From: Cupriavidus basilensis
Lineage (GTDB): Bacteria > Pseudomonadota > Gammaproteobacteria > Burkholderiales > Burkholderiaceae
Direction: 5' to 3'
Assembly (NCBI RefSeq): GCF_000876015.1
Contig: NZ_BBQM01000012.1
Location: forward strand, 1 to 64,000
Length of the DNA: 64,000 bases
Under the pieces are notes generated by a model. That model was not told the origin of the DNA and did no database searches. It saw nothing but the letters and a program-made list of their open reading frames with translations. The position numbers and the translations under genes were made by a program. This document shows, piece by piece, positions 37,237-45,059 of the stretch. Position 1 is the first letter of the stretch; each line of letters starts with the position of its first letter.

Positions 37237-37921
37237 CACCGCCGCCGCCACTGCCGCCGCCGCGTTGCGCGTCGGCGGCATGACGGCGCTGACGACCATC
37301 GACTTCCCGGGCCGCCTGTCCGCCGTGGTGTTCTGCCAGGGCTGCCCGTGGCGCTGCGGCTATTGCCACAACCCGGCGCTGCTCGATGCCGGCGCGTCCG
37401 CCGGCATGGCGTGGGCGCAGGTGCTGGGCTTCCTGGAGGCCCGGCGCGGCCTGCTCGACGGCGTGGTGTTTTCCGGCGGCGAGCCGACCTTGCAGGCGGC
37501 GCTGCCGGGCGCCATCGCGGCGGTGCGGGCGCGCGGCTTCGAGGCCGCGCTGCACACCGCCGGCATGTATCCCGGGCGCCTGGCGGCGGTGCTGCCGGCG
37601 CTCGACTGGGTCGGCCTCGACATCAAGGCGCCCGAGCACCGCTACGACGCCATCACGCGGGTGCCCGGCAGCGGCGGGCGGGCCTGGGAATCGCTGCGCC
37701 GCTGGCTGGCCAGCGGCGTGGCGGGCGAGTGCCGCACCACCTGGCACCACGGCCTGTTCGACGTCGCCGAGCTGCACGCGCTGGCCGCACGGCTGGCCGC
37801 GCTCGGCGTGACGCACTGGGCGTTGCAGGCGTGCCGCGGCGGCGCGGGCGCGGCGCTGGGCCGCGGCGACGTCGACCGGCTGGCGGCGCGCTTCAGCCAT
37901 TTCACGCTGCGCGAGGCGTGA
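37220..37921 (+). CDS. nrdG: NrdG, anaerobic ribonucleotide reductase activase (radical SAM)
   Basis: A 233-residue activase with the radical SAM motif CPWRCGYC (about residues 42-49, in FCQGCPWRCGYCHNPALL), GVVFSGGEPTLQ and WVGLDIKAPEHRYD. It generates the glycyl radical on the reductase. It is longer than E. coli NrdG and closer to the anaerobic RNR-activating proteins of pseudomonads. Its start overlaps the small radical-domain gene, so the two are co-translated. Confidence 0.92.
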   Translation: MRLPPDTAAATAAAALRVGGMTALTTIDFPGRLSAVVFCQGCPWRCGYCHNPALLDAGASAGMAWAQVLGFLEARRGLLDGVVFSGGEPTLQAALPGAIAAVRARGFEAALHTAGMYPGRLAAVLPALDWVGLDIKAPEHRYDAITRVPGSGGRAWESLRRWLASGVAGECRTTWHHGLFDVAELHALAARLAALGVTHWALQACRGGAGAALGRGDVDRLAARFSHFTLREA

Positions 37922-37935
37922 AGCGCGGCGCGCGC

Positions 37936-37949
37936 TTGCGCCATGTCAA
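37936..37949 (+). promoter_or_regulatory. FNR/DNR box upstream of the DUF59 gene
   Basis: TTGCGCCATGTCAA, almost identical to the narX box. A -10-like TACGAT at 37991-37996 puts the box near -61, a class I position, unlike the -41.5 of the others. The gene starts about 30 nt beyond the predicted start site. Confidence 0.5.
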
Positions 37950-38033
37950 CCGATGCGCGGGTACGGGCCAGGCGGAGGACGTGGCCGTACTACGATGAAA
38001 GCGTGCATCACAGTAATCCGGGAGGAGGCAGGC

Positions 38034-38387
38034 ATGCCGTTGGAACAAGCATGGAATGCGACAGGCGGTTTTGACTACCAGGGCCCGCAGGAATGGCTCG
38101 CGCCCATCACGGAGGCGCTGCGCCGCGTGGTGGACCCCGAGCTGGCGCTGAATATCCTCGACGTGGGCCTGGTCTACGCGGTGGCGGTCTCGGAGGGCGT
38201 GGTGAAGGTCACGATGACCATGACCTCGGCCGCGTGCCCGGTGGCGGACATGATTCTGGACGACGTGCAGTTCGAGCTCGAAGACACCATGCCGCTGGGC
38301 TATGCGATCGAGCTGGAACTGTGCTGGGAGCCGGCATGGTCGCCCGAGCGCATGAGCGCGGCGGCCAGGCGCGTGATGGGATGGTGA
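38034..38387 (+). CDS. DUF59/MIP18-type metal-sulfur cluster assembly protein
   Basis: A 117-residue protein with a DUF59 domain: ITEALRRVVDPELALNILDVGLVY, then VKVTMTMTSAACPVADMI with the conserved Cys, and a C-terminal helix. Relatives (SufT, PaaD, Mrp N-termini) act in Fe-S cluster delivery. GGAGGAGG ends 5 bp ahead of the ATG at 38034, which decides this start over in-frame ATGs at 37953 and 37995. It overlaps the next gene by 7 bp. Many Fe-S enzymes are encoded nearby (NarGH, NirJ, NrdG, UbiUV), but the client is unknown. Confidence 0.82.
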   Translation: MPLEQAWNATGGFDYQGPQEWLAPITEALRRVVDPELALNILDVGLVYAVAVSEGVVKVTMTMTSAACPVADMILDDVQFELEDTMPLGYAIELELCWEPAWSPERMSAAARRVMGW

Positions 38388-39523
38388 GGGCGCCGCCGCG
38401 CCGCGCGCGCGAACGCCGGCGCGGCGCGTGGCCGCGCGTCGCGGTGCTGGCGCCGGCCGTCCTCGCCTTGCTCGCGGGCCTGCTCGGCGGCCTGCTGCGC
38501 GCCGGCGTGGCGCTGCCCGGCGCCGGCGCCGCCGGGCTGCCGTGGCAGGCGTTCGCGTTCCACGGCGCGCTGATGACCGGCGGCTTCTTCGGCACGGTCA
38601 TCGGCATCGAGCGGGCGGTGGCGCTGGGCCGGCGCGCGGCCTTCGCCGCGCCGCTGGCGTCGGGGCTGGGCGCGCTGCTGCTGGTGGCGGGGTTTCCCGC
38701 GGCCGGCGCGTGGCTCATGGCCGGCGGCGCGCTGGCGTTCGTCGGCGTCAGCGTGGCCGTGCTGCGGCGCCAGCCGGCCGCGCACACCGCCTTGCTGCTG
38801 GCGGCCGCGCTGGCGTGGCTGGCCGGCACCGCGGCGCTGGCCTCGGGGCGCGCGCTGGCCTCGGTCAACGCCTGGTGCTTCCTGTTCCTGGTGGTCACGG
38901 TTGCCGCCGAGCGGCTCGAGATGACGCGCCTGATGCGCCGGCGGCGCGGCGCGCAGGGCGCCTTGCTCGCCATTCTGGCCGCGCTCGCGCTGGGCGCCGC
39001 CGGCTCGGCGCTGGACGGGCGCGCGGGCACGCTGGGCGGCTGCGTCTATGGCGTGGCGCTGGCCTGCCTCGCCATCTGGCTGGCGGTGTTCGACATCGCG
39101 CGCCGCACGGTGCGCAGCCACGGACTGAGCCGCTACATGGCGGTCTGCCTGCTGCTCGGCTACGGCTGGCTGCTGGTGGCCGGGGCGGCATGGGCCGCCA
39201 CCGCGGCCGGGCTGCCGTGGCGCGACGCGGCGCTCCACGCGCTGGGGCTGGGGTTCATCGTCAGCATGGTGATGGCGCATGCGCCGGTCATCCTGCCGGC
39301 CATCACGCGCATCCGGCTGGCGTTCGGCAACGGCTTCTACGCGCCGCTGGCGGTGCTGCACCTGTCCCTGGCCGCGCGGCTGGCCTTCGGGCACCGGCTG
39401 CCGGCGGTCAAGGCCGCGGCGGCGCTCGGCAACGTGGCGGCCATGCTGCTGTTCATTGCCGTCACGGCCGCCGCGGCGCGCGCGTGGCGGACCCGCGCGG
39501 CGGCGCTTGCGCGGCGGTCCTGA
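38381..39523 (+). CDS. Multi-pass membrane protein of unknown function (NnrS-like candidate)
   Basis: A 380-residue, strongly hydrophobic protein with about 11-12 predicted TM helices. Notable conserved-looking segments are AFHGALMTGGFFGTVIGIER, CFLFLVVTVAAERLEMTRL, LHALGLGFIVSMVMAHAPVI and VLHLSLAARLAFGH. His residues in helices could bind heme. The size and His placement recall the NnrS family of denitrifiers, but I cannot confirm membership. The ATG at 38381 overlaps the DUF59 stop by 7 bp, so the two genes form one unit. Confidence 0.7.
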   Translation: MVRAPPRRARERRRGAWPRVAVLAPAVLALLAGLLGGLLRAGVALPGAGAAGLPWQAFAFHGALMTGGFFGTVIGIERAVALGRRAAFAAPLASGLGALLLVAGFPAAGAWLMAGGALAFVGVSVAVLRRQPAAHTALLLAAALAWLAGTAALASGRALASVNAWCFLFLVVTVAAERLEMTRLMRRRRGAQGALLAILAALALGAAGSALDGRAGTLGGCVYGVALACLAIWLAVFDIARRTVRSHGLSRYMAVCLLLGYGWLLVAGAAWAATAAGLPWRDAALHALGLGFIVSMVMAHAPVILPAITRIRLAFGNGFYAPLAVLHLSLAARLAFGHRLPAVKAAAALGNVAAMLLFIAVTAAAARAWRTRAAALARRS

Positions 39524-39569
39524 AAAAAAAGAGCCTGCCCGCGATGCCTAGGACATCATCGGGCAGGCT
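39523..39569 (-). terminator. Rho-independent terminator for leftward transcription (crp/fnr gene)
   Basis: AGCCTGCCCG (39532-39541) pairs perfectly with CGGGCAGGCT (39560-39569). The loop has an inner GATG/CATC stem. On the minus strand the hairpin is followed by CTTTTTTTT (A8 at 39523-39530 on the plus strand). It lies 165 bp behind the crp/fnr stop and right at the end of the opposing membrane-protein gene. Confidence 0.85.
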
Positions 39570-39733
39570 TCCAGCAGTACCACTACATCGAGGCCGCCGG
39601 GCAAGCCCCCGCACCCCGGCAACCTCACCATGATCTTGCCGCGTGCCCGCGCCGGCCGCCTTGTCGGCGGACAAGCCGATGGCAGGTGGCGCGGCTGACT
39701 CGCGCCGCCCGCGCCCAACTCGCGCTGCTCCGC

Positions 39734-40414
39734 TTAACCCGCGGCGAACCGCAGCTGCAGCGCCTGCACGTCGTGGATCACGACCTCGGGGCCGGCCACG
39801 CTGATGAGGGCGGCTTCGCTGAGGCGCTGCAGCGCGCGCGAGAGCGTGGCCGGCGACAGCCCCAGCTTGGAGGCGATCAGGTTCTTGTTGACGGCGAAGC
39901 GGGTCAGGTTGCCCTCGCGCGGGCGGTTCAGCAGGTAGCCGATCACGCGCTGCTGCGCGTTCTGCAGGTTGACCGTCTCGATGTCCTGCACCAGCGAATG
40001 CAGGCGCATCGACAGGCCGGCGAGCATGCGGCGCGCGAAGGACGGGTCGCGGTCGATGGCGGCGAAGATGTCCTTCTTGCCGAGCAGGATGAGCAGCGTG
40101 TCTTCCAGCGCCTGGGCATCCACGAGGTAGGGCCGGTCAAGGAACATGACGGCCTCGCCGAAGGCCTGGCCGGGGCCGAAGAACTCCACGACCTTCTCGG
40201 GGTTGCCGTGCAGCGACGGCAGCGCGAGCTTGATCTGGCCGACCGCGACGACGTAGAGGCCCGGCGCCGCGTCGCCGCGCCGGAACACGTGGCCATGCCT
40301 GGGGACCCTGACCTCGCGGCAGGAACCGGCCAGCTCGCTCAACTGGCCGGCATCGAGGTTGCGGAAAAGCGGCAGGCTGCCCAGCAGCCCGTCGAGATTG
40401 AGTTTGTGGCGCAT
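39734..40414 (-). CDS. Crp/Fnr-family regulator, second paralogue
   Basis: A 226-residue Crp/Fnr protein without an FNR-type cysteine cluster. The sensory domain spans about 10-135 (FGPGQAFGEAVMFLDRPYLV, as in the gene at 3105) and the HTH has recognition helix SPATLSRALQRL. The Glu that contacts the TTGAT core in FNR is Ala here, so its specificity may differ from its paralogue. GAG lies 8 bp ahead of ATG 40414. An FNR-type box sits 139 bp upstream. DNR/NnrR-like NO response is likely by family, not proven. Confidence 0.87.
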   Translation of the reverse strand: MRHKLNLDGLLGSLPLFRNLDAGQLSELAGSCREVRVPRHGHVFRRGDAAPGLYVVAVGQIKLALPSLHGNPEKVVEFFGPGQAFGEAVMFLDRPYLVDAQALEDTLLILLGKKDIFAAIDRDPSFARRMLAGLSMRLHSLVQDIETVNLQNAQQRVIGYLLNRPREGNLTRFAVNKNLIASKLGLSPATLSRALQRLSEAALISVAGPEVVIHDVQALQLRFAAG

Positions 40415-40552
40415 GCTTTGTCTCGGTGACGGTGGTGGCACCGGTCGGTCTGTCGGCGCGGGCCGTCATGGCGGGGCACGCGGCAGCGGCACAGGGCGTG
40501 CGCGGCGACCGGCTCGCAGCGCATAGGATTCCACGCGGCGGCCCGCCGGATT

Positions 40553-40566
40553 TTGTGGTGGGTCAA
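40553..40566 (-). promoter_or_regulatory. FNR/DNR box upstream of the second crp/fnr gene
   Basis: TTGTGGTGGGTCAA, 7 of 10 matches to TTGAT-N4-ATCAA. The best -10 at the expected distance (AATCCT, minus strand) is weak. It implies cross- or auto-regulation between the Crp/Fnr paralogues. Confidence 0.45.
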
Positions 40567-40650
40567 GTTGCATCGCCCCGGCGCGCAGGCCGCGGCCGGA
40601 TGTGACGTGGCGCGCGCGTGCCGCCTGTGCCGCCTGTGCCGCGTGCGGCG

Positions 40651-41163
40651 CTAGCGCGCGCCTCTTCGCCGCGCCATGCGCCGGCCGATCTCGGCGAGCC
40701 GGTCATGCGGCAGCTTGTCGGCGGCGGGATAGATTTCGCGCTCCTCGCGCAAGGCATGCGCGGGATAGCCGGTGGCGAACGGGTCGAGCTCCGGCGGGGC
40801 GGCCTGCGCGGTCCCTTGCGAGACCGCTTCCAGCCACGGCTGCACGGCGCGCCACAATGCGCCGAGATGCCCGTGCTCGGCGGCGATCTCGCCGATGCGG
40901 GCGTCGAGCGCGGCGTCGCCCAGTTCCCGCAGCGCCGGAAACAGGTCTTCCTCCTCGTCCATGTGGTGCAGCGGCGCGGCGACCTGGAAATAGCGCAACG
41001 CGCCGGCGGCCGCGCTGCGCGCCTCCTCGTCCGCGCCGTGCTGCGCCACGTGCCGGGCCAGCCTGGGGCACAGGCCGGCGAAGCGCCGCACCTTGTCGTG
41101 GCAGGCCAGCAGCAGTTCGATCGGCGACTCGAAGCCGGGCAGGCTGGCGGTGGTGGAAAGCAT
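40651..41163 (-). CDS. Hemerythrin-like (HHE domain) protein
   Basis: A 170-residue four-helix protein with the HHE pattern of iron ligands: LLACHDKVRRF, PLHHMDEEEDLFPAL, AEHGHLGALW and ALREEREIYPAADKLP. Relatives bind O2 or NO through a di-iron centre. The ATG at 41163 gives the usual length; an ATG at 41202 adds 13 residues. An FNR-type box lies 92 bp upstream, the same distance as at narX and the NPD gene. Possibly NO/O2 buffering during denitrification. Confidence 0.82.
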   Translation of the reverse strand: MLSTTASLPGFESPIELLLACHDKVRRFAGLCPRLARHVAQHGADEEARSAAAGALRYFQVAAPLHHMDEEEDLFPALRELGDAALDARIGEIAAEHGHLGALWRAVQPWLEAVSQGTAQAAPPELDPFATGYPAHALREEREIYPAADKLPHDRLAEIGRRMARRRGAR

Positions 41164-41583
41164 GGTGGAGTCCCGGTTGAGGCAGGCGGCCGTGGTTTGC
41201 ATCTGGTCTGCGTGGAGTATGGCCGAAAGTATGGCCGAAAGCGGAACCCGCCGGTTGAGATGGAGCAAGCAGGCGCGGGAATGCGGCGGGCCGGCTGCCG
41301 CAGGCACAATCCGCAGGCGCGGTCCTTCACCGCGATCAAGCCGGCGCCGCGGCCCGGCGGCTAGCATGCGTGCGGCGGGATGGACGGCGCGGGGCCGTCC
41401 GCGCCTTGCTGGTTTGCCTGTTCGCTGGTTTGCCTGTTCGCCTGCCCCGCGCCTTGCTTCCCGCTTCGGGCGGGGGACTGATCCGATGCCGAAACCGCCG
41501 CTTTGCCCGCCATGCTTTTTCTTGTGTCCCGCCGTGTTCGGCCACACCCCGGGCCACACCCCGGGCCGGTTCCCGGAGCACCC
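41164..41583. other. Divergent gene-free region between the hemerythrin and membrane-protein genes
   Basis: 420 bp without a credible gene. It holds a FNR-type box (41255-41268), a TATGGCCGAAAG direct repeat near 41218-41241, a 17-bp direct repeat starting GCTGGTTTGCCTG (41408-41424 and 41424-41440) and two tandem copies of GCCACACCCCGG (41541-41564). Base composition is slightly less GC-rich than the flanks. Confidence 0.65.
41228..41268 (-). promoter_or_regulatory. FNR/DNR box and -10 of the hemerythrin gene promoter
   Basis: TTGAGATGGAGCAA at 41255-41268, 8 of 10 matches. On the minus strand CATACT (41228-41233) is a -10-like hexamer 31 bp from the box centre. Predicted start near 41220. 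Confidence 0.55.
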
Positions 41584-42918
41584 ATGAAGCCCGCGCGCCT
41601 GAGATACGAGAACGCGCCGCGGCCCGCCGTGGTCCTCGGCTGCCTGCTGCCGGCACCGTGGCTTGGCGCCGCCGCGGGACTGCTGCTGGCATTCGGTCCG
41701 CCGGACGGGCTGCCGTCGCGGTTCGCGCCGGTCGCGCTGGCGGTGGTGCATCTGCTCGCGCTGGGCATGCTGGCGCCCGTCATGGTGGGCGCGCTGTTCC
41801 AGATGATGCCGGTGATCGCCGGGGTGCGGGTGCCCGGCACCGCCGCGCTGGCGCCGCTGGCCGCGCTGCTGGGCGGGGGCGCCGCGCTGGGGCTGGCCAG
41901 CGGGTTCGTGGCCGGCTGGCTGCCCGGTTTCCGCGCGGCGATCCTGCTCGGGGCGCCGTTCCTGGGCCTGGTCGGGCTGGCCTTGCTGCGGGCCGGCGCG
42001 CGCGTGGCCGCGGCGGATGCCACCACGCGCACGCTGGCGCGCGCGGGCGCGCCGCTGATCGTGACCGTGGCCACCGGCGCGGCGCTGGCCGGCGTGCTCG
42101 GCGGGCAGTGGCAACTGCCGCTGCGGCCGCTGCTGCAACTGCACGTCGCCTGGGGCCTGGTGGGCTGGCTGGCCGCGCTGGTCGCCGGCGTCGCCGCCAC
42201 GGTGGTGCCGATGTTCTGGCAGGCGCCGCGGCTGCCCGCCGTGGTGGCGTCCTTCCTGCCGTGGGGAATCTGGCTGCTGTTGCTGGGCTACAGCGGGGTG
42301 GCGGTCGACCTGCCGGCGCTGGCGGAGGTGGGCGCGCTGCCGCTCCTGCTGCTGCTGGCGCTGCTGGCCCTGCTCGGGCTGCGCGGCATGCTGCGGGCGC
42401 GGCGCCGGCATGATCCCGGCTGGCGGCTCTGGGTCGCGGCCTGCCTGAGCGCGCTCGCGGCGGCGGCGCTGGCGATGGCGGCCCCGCTGTTGCACGGGGT
42501 GGCCGCGCTGCCCTGGTGGATCGGCACGGCGGTGCTGGTCGGATGCGGGGTGCTGCCGGTCACGGCCATGACGGGCAAGATCGTGCCGTTCGTGATCTGG
42601 CTGCACTTGCGCCGCGGCCTGCCGCTGCCGGCGCGGGTGCCGGCCATGCAGGCGATCATTGCGCCCGCGCGGCAGCATTGGCAGGCCCGCCTGCTGCTGC
42701 TCGCCTATGTCCTGCTGCTGGCGCTGCCGCTGGCGCCGCGCTGGCTGGCCCTGGCCGGCGGCATGGCGTTCGCGCTCGCCAACGCCTGGCTCGGGCTGCA
42801 ACTGCTGTGCGCGGTGCGGGTGTTTCGCCGCGTGACGGCCGCGGGCGGGCTGCCGCCCCGGCACGCGGCCGGGTATGGCTGGCACGATGGGCATGACGGG
42901 CATGACCAAAGAGGTTGA
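41584..42918 (+). CDS. Multi-pass membrane protein, heme-copper-oxidase-like His pattern
   Basis: A 444-residue protein with about 12 predicted TM helices. The helix-2 region VVHLLALGMLAPVMVGALFQ followed by MMPVIAGVRVPG recalls membrane proteins found beside denitrification genes. Other His-bearing segments are LLQLHVAWGLVGWLAA and VPFVIWLHLRRGLPLP. The C-terminal tail is His/Asp-rich (GWHDGHDGHDQRG). Function is not established. The flavin-reductase-like gene starts 111 bp downstream; the FNR box of that gene overlaps this stop codon. Confidence 0.7.
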   Translation: MKPARLRYENAPRPAVVLGCLLPAPWLGAAAGLLLAFGPPDGLPSRFAPVALAVVHLLALGMLAPVMVGALFQMMPVIAGVRVPGTAALAPLAALLGGGAALGLASGFVAGWLPGFRAAILLGAPFLGLVGLALLRAGARVAAADATTRTLARAGAPLIVTVATGAALAGVLGGQWQLPLRPLLQLHVAWGLVGWLAALVAGVAATVVPMFWQAPRLPAVVASFLPWGIWLLLLGYSGVAVDLPALAEVGALPLLLLLALLALLGLRGMLRARRRHDPGWRLWVAACLSALAAAALAMAAPLLHGVAALPWWIGTAVLVGCGVLPVTAMTGKIVPFVIWLHLRRGLPLPARVPAMQAIIAPARQHWQARLLLLAYVLLLALPLAPRWLALAGGMAFALANAWLGLQLLCAVRVFRRVTAAGGLPPRHAAGYGWHDGHDGHDQRG

Positions 42919-42955
42919 CGCAGGGCAAGCCGGGCCGGGCGCGATTGCGTAGCAT
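42915..42955 (+). promoter_or_regulatory. FNR/DNR box and -10 of the flavin-reductase-like gene
   Basis: TTGACGCAGGGCAA at 42915-42928 (7 of 10 matches) overlaps the stop codon of the preceding gene. TAGCAT at 42950-42955 lies 31 bp from the box centre. Predicted start near 42963. Confidence 0.5.
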
Positions 42956-43029
42956 GAGTCAGTGGCCGGCGGGTGCGCTTGCCTGCGCCCGCCGCGCCGT
43001 GCATTGCCAATCATCGCGAGGTGCCTTCG

Positions 43030-43572
43030 ATGCGTCAAATGGAAATGAGCAAGGTCTTTACCCTGATGGAGTCCGGCCCGGTCGTCCTGGTGACGACCCA
43101 TGATGGGCAGAAGGACAACATCATGACCATCTCGTGGACGATGGTGATGGACTTCACGCCGGTGTTCGCGCTGACCACGGGCGCGTGGAACTACTCCTAC
43201 GCGGCGCTGCGCAAGCACGAGGAATGCGTCATCGCCATTCCGACGGTGGACATGCTGGACACGGTGGTCGGCATCGGCACGTGCTCCGGCGCGGACACGG
43301 ACAAGTTCGCCCGGTTCAGGCTCACGCCGGTGCCCGGCAAGGTCGTTAAGGCGCCGCTGATCCGGGAGTGCTTCGCCAACATCGAGTGCAAGGTCATCGA
43401 CATCGTGAAGAAGCACGACATCGTCGTGCTGGAGGCCGTTGCCGCGTGGATCGATCCCGAGCGCAAGGAGCAGCGCATGGTCCACGCCGTCGGCGACGGC
43501 ACGTTCATCGTCGACGGGCGCAAGTTCGACCGGCGGGAGATGATGGCCTCCAAGCTGCCGCCGGGCGTGTAG
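43030..43572 (+). CDS. Flavin reductase-like FMN-binding protein
   Basis: A 180-residue split-barrel flavoprotein of the flavin reductase-like domain family: PVVLVTTHDGQKDNIMTISW, the FMN-pocket region NYSYAALRKHEECVIAIP, and CSGADTDKFARFRLTP. It could reduce or bind FMN; some relatives are electron carriers or NO-related. The start MRQMEMSKVF has GAGG 8 bp ahead. FNR-type promoter. No partner oxygenase is encoded next to it, which argues against a simple two-component monooxygenase reductase. Confidence 0.83.
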   Translation: MRQMEMSKVFTLMESGPVVLVTTHDGQKDNIMTISWTMVMDFTPVFALTTGAWNYSYAALRKHEECVIAIPTVDMLDTVVGIGTCSGADTDKFARFRLTPVPGKVVKAPLIRECFANIECKVIDIVKKHDIVVLEAVAAWIDPERKEQRMVHAVGDGTFIVDGRKFDRREMMASKLPPGV

Positions 43573-43731
43573 CGCACCCGCGCAAGCGCAGGCGGATGCG
43601 CATTGCGCCGCCGCGGCGCCGGCGAAAGTGCATGCTCCCGCGCCCCGTTCGCCATGCCCTTGCACACCCCCGTGGCCATCGACTACGTTGATTCTCTGAG
43701 GCCGGCGTGGCCGCTTTGATGGGGACCAACG

Positions 43732-44655
43732 ATGAACAGGGTCATAGGACACCTGGCCGCGCTCGTTGCCTTGGGCCTGTGTGCCGCCGGCGGAGCACGG
43801 GCAGCCGACGCCGGCTGCGGGCCCGCGCCGGCCGAGGGATCGGTGCGCTGCGACGATCCCGGCAGCGGGATGCGCTGCTCGCTGGTGACGGGCGAGCGCC
43901 CGCGCAACCAGCGCCCGTGGTGCGGCAACGCAGCGCTGACGAGCCGCTATGAGCGCATCCACGCCGAGCAGCAGCGGCTGCTGCGCGCCGGCGCGATCCG
44001 CGATGCGGACGTCGATGCGTGGCGCGCCCGGCGCGATGCCTGCGAATCTGCATCATGCCTCGAGAGCCTGTATCACGAATGGTGGCGCTGGCGCGATGCG
44101 GGACGCTTCCGTTCCGTGCCGCCATCCGTGCCGCCATCCGCGCGATCGTCCGTATCGCCTTCCGCATCCTCTTCCGCATCGCCTTTCGCGGCGCTTCCCG
44201 TGCCGCCTTCGGCGCAGCCCGCCGCCAGCGTCGTGGCGCGCGTTCCGCCAAAGCCGGCGCCTGTGCCTGCACCTGCGGTGGCGGAAAGGGCATCTCCGGC
44301 GCCATTGCCCGCGATGCGGGACAGCGCGCGGCCGGCCGGACCGGCGCTGGCGCCGGCGCAGGCCGGCGCGCCGGATGTCCTGGATGTTTCGGACACCTCG
44401 GATGCATCGCCGGCCGGCACCGCCGCGGCGCCTGCCGCATCCCCGCCGGATTCGGGCGTCCCGGTTTCGCCGGCCTTGCTGGGCGGCGTCGCCGCGTTCG
44501 GCATGGGCGCGGTCTATGCGTGGCAGCGCCGGCGCGGCCGGGGCGCGGCACCGGGCCACGGACGGCGCCGGGCCATCTCCGCGGTCATGGCGATCTTCTA
44601 TGGCCTGCTGATCGTCAACGCCTTGCTGCTGCCGTTCACGCTGGGCTGGAGCTGA
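43732..44655 (+). CDS. Secreted/membrane-anchored LprI-like protein with Pro/Ser/Ala linker
   Basis: A 307-residue protein. A signal peptide (ends near ARA-AD, residue 25) is followed by a Cys-rich domain (about 27-125; MRCSLVTGERPRNQRPWC, WRARRDACESASCLESLYHE) similar in pattern to LprI/DUF1311-type lysozyme-inhibitor domains. Then comes a disordered Pro/Ser/Ala linker (about 125-240) and two C-terminal TM helices (LLGGVAAFGMGAVYAW; VMAIFYGLLIVNALLL). The linker DNA contains imperfect short repeats. No denitrification link is visible; function unknown. Confidence 0.65.
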   Translation: MNRVIGHLAALVALGLCAAGGARAADAGCGPAPAEGSVRCDDPGSGMRCSLVTGERPRNQRPWCGNAALTSRYERIHAEQQRLLRAGAIRDADVDAWRARRDACESASCLESLYHEWWRWRDAGRFRSVPPSVPPSARSSVSPSASSSASPFAALPVPPSAQPAASVVARVPPKPAPVPAPAVAERASPAPLPAMRDSARPAGPALAPAQAGAPDVLDVSDTSDASPAGTAAAPAASPPDSGVPVSPALLGGVAAFGMGAVYAWQRRRGRGAAPGHGRRRAISAVMAIFYGLLIVNALLLPFTLGWS

Positions 44656-44675
44656 CCGTTGCCGCCCGGCCGGCG

Positions 44676-45059
44676 CTAGCGCCCGGTGAGCAGCAGCAGC
44701 GCTTCTTCCACGCGCTTGAGGTGCGCTTCGCTGACCCGCCCGATCGGCGCGTTGCCGACGAAGCGGTGGTTCGACACGGCGCGGACCTGATCGACCAGCA
44801 GGTCGGTTTCCCGGGGCGGCTCGCCCGGCTTGGCGAACTTGCCCGCGCGCACGCGCAGCGGAAAGCCGTCGCCGCCGGCGTCCTCGTAGATGTCGGTGGT
44901 GCCGGGCAGGACGATGGTGGTCGGGTGGCCGGCCTGGTTCAGGATGTCGGTCTGGATGACGAGGGCCGGGCGCCCCGCCTTGCCCGGTTCCTCCTTGTGG
45001 GTCTGCGGGGACAGGTCGATCACCCAGACCTCCCCGCGCCGGTGTTGTGGCCTAGGCAA
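44676..45059 (-). CDS. PemK/MazF-type toxin (mRNA interferase family), TTG start
   Basis: A 127-residue toxin. The N-terminal motif RRGEVWVIDLSP, the PALVIQTDILN strand and TTIVLPGTT match the PemK/MazF fold of ribosome-associated or free endoribonucleases. The start is taken as TTG at 45059, because GGAGG lies 6 bp ahead and no ATG occurs before the conserved RRGEVW. The start overlaps the antitoxin stop by 8 bp, the usual antitoxin-toxin coupling. Confidence 0.85.
   Translation of the reverse strand: MPRPQHRRGEVWVIDLSPQTHKEEPGKAGRPALVIQTDILNQAGHPTTIVLPGTTDIYEDAGGDGFPLRVRAGKFAKPGEPPRETDLLVDQVRAVSNHRFVGNAPIGRVSEAHLKRVEEALLLLTGR

Noticed and set aside
41503..41583. Upstream extension of the membrane protein (start at 41503)
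   Set aside because: The added residues are a His/Pro repeat encoded by the tandem GCCACACCCCGG copies and give no plausible N-terminus.
40651..43962. A 1103-codon leftward open frame that includes the hemerythrin gene
   Set aside because: Only the last 170 codons have protein-like conservation. The rest is the antisense shadow of the membrane and flavin-reductase genes in very GC-rich DNA.
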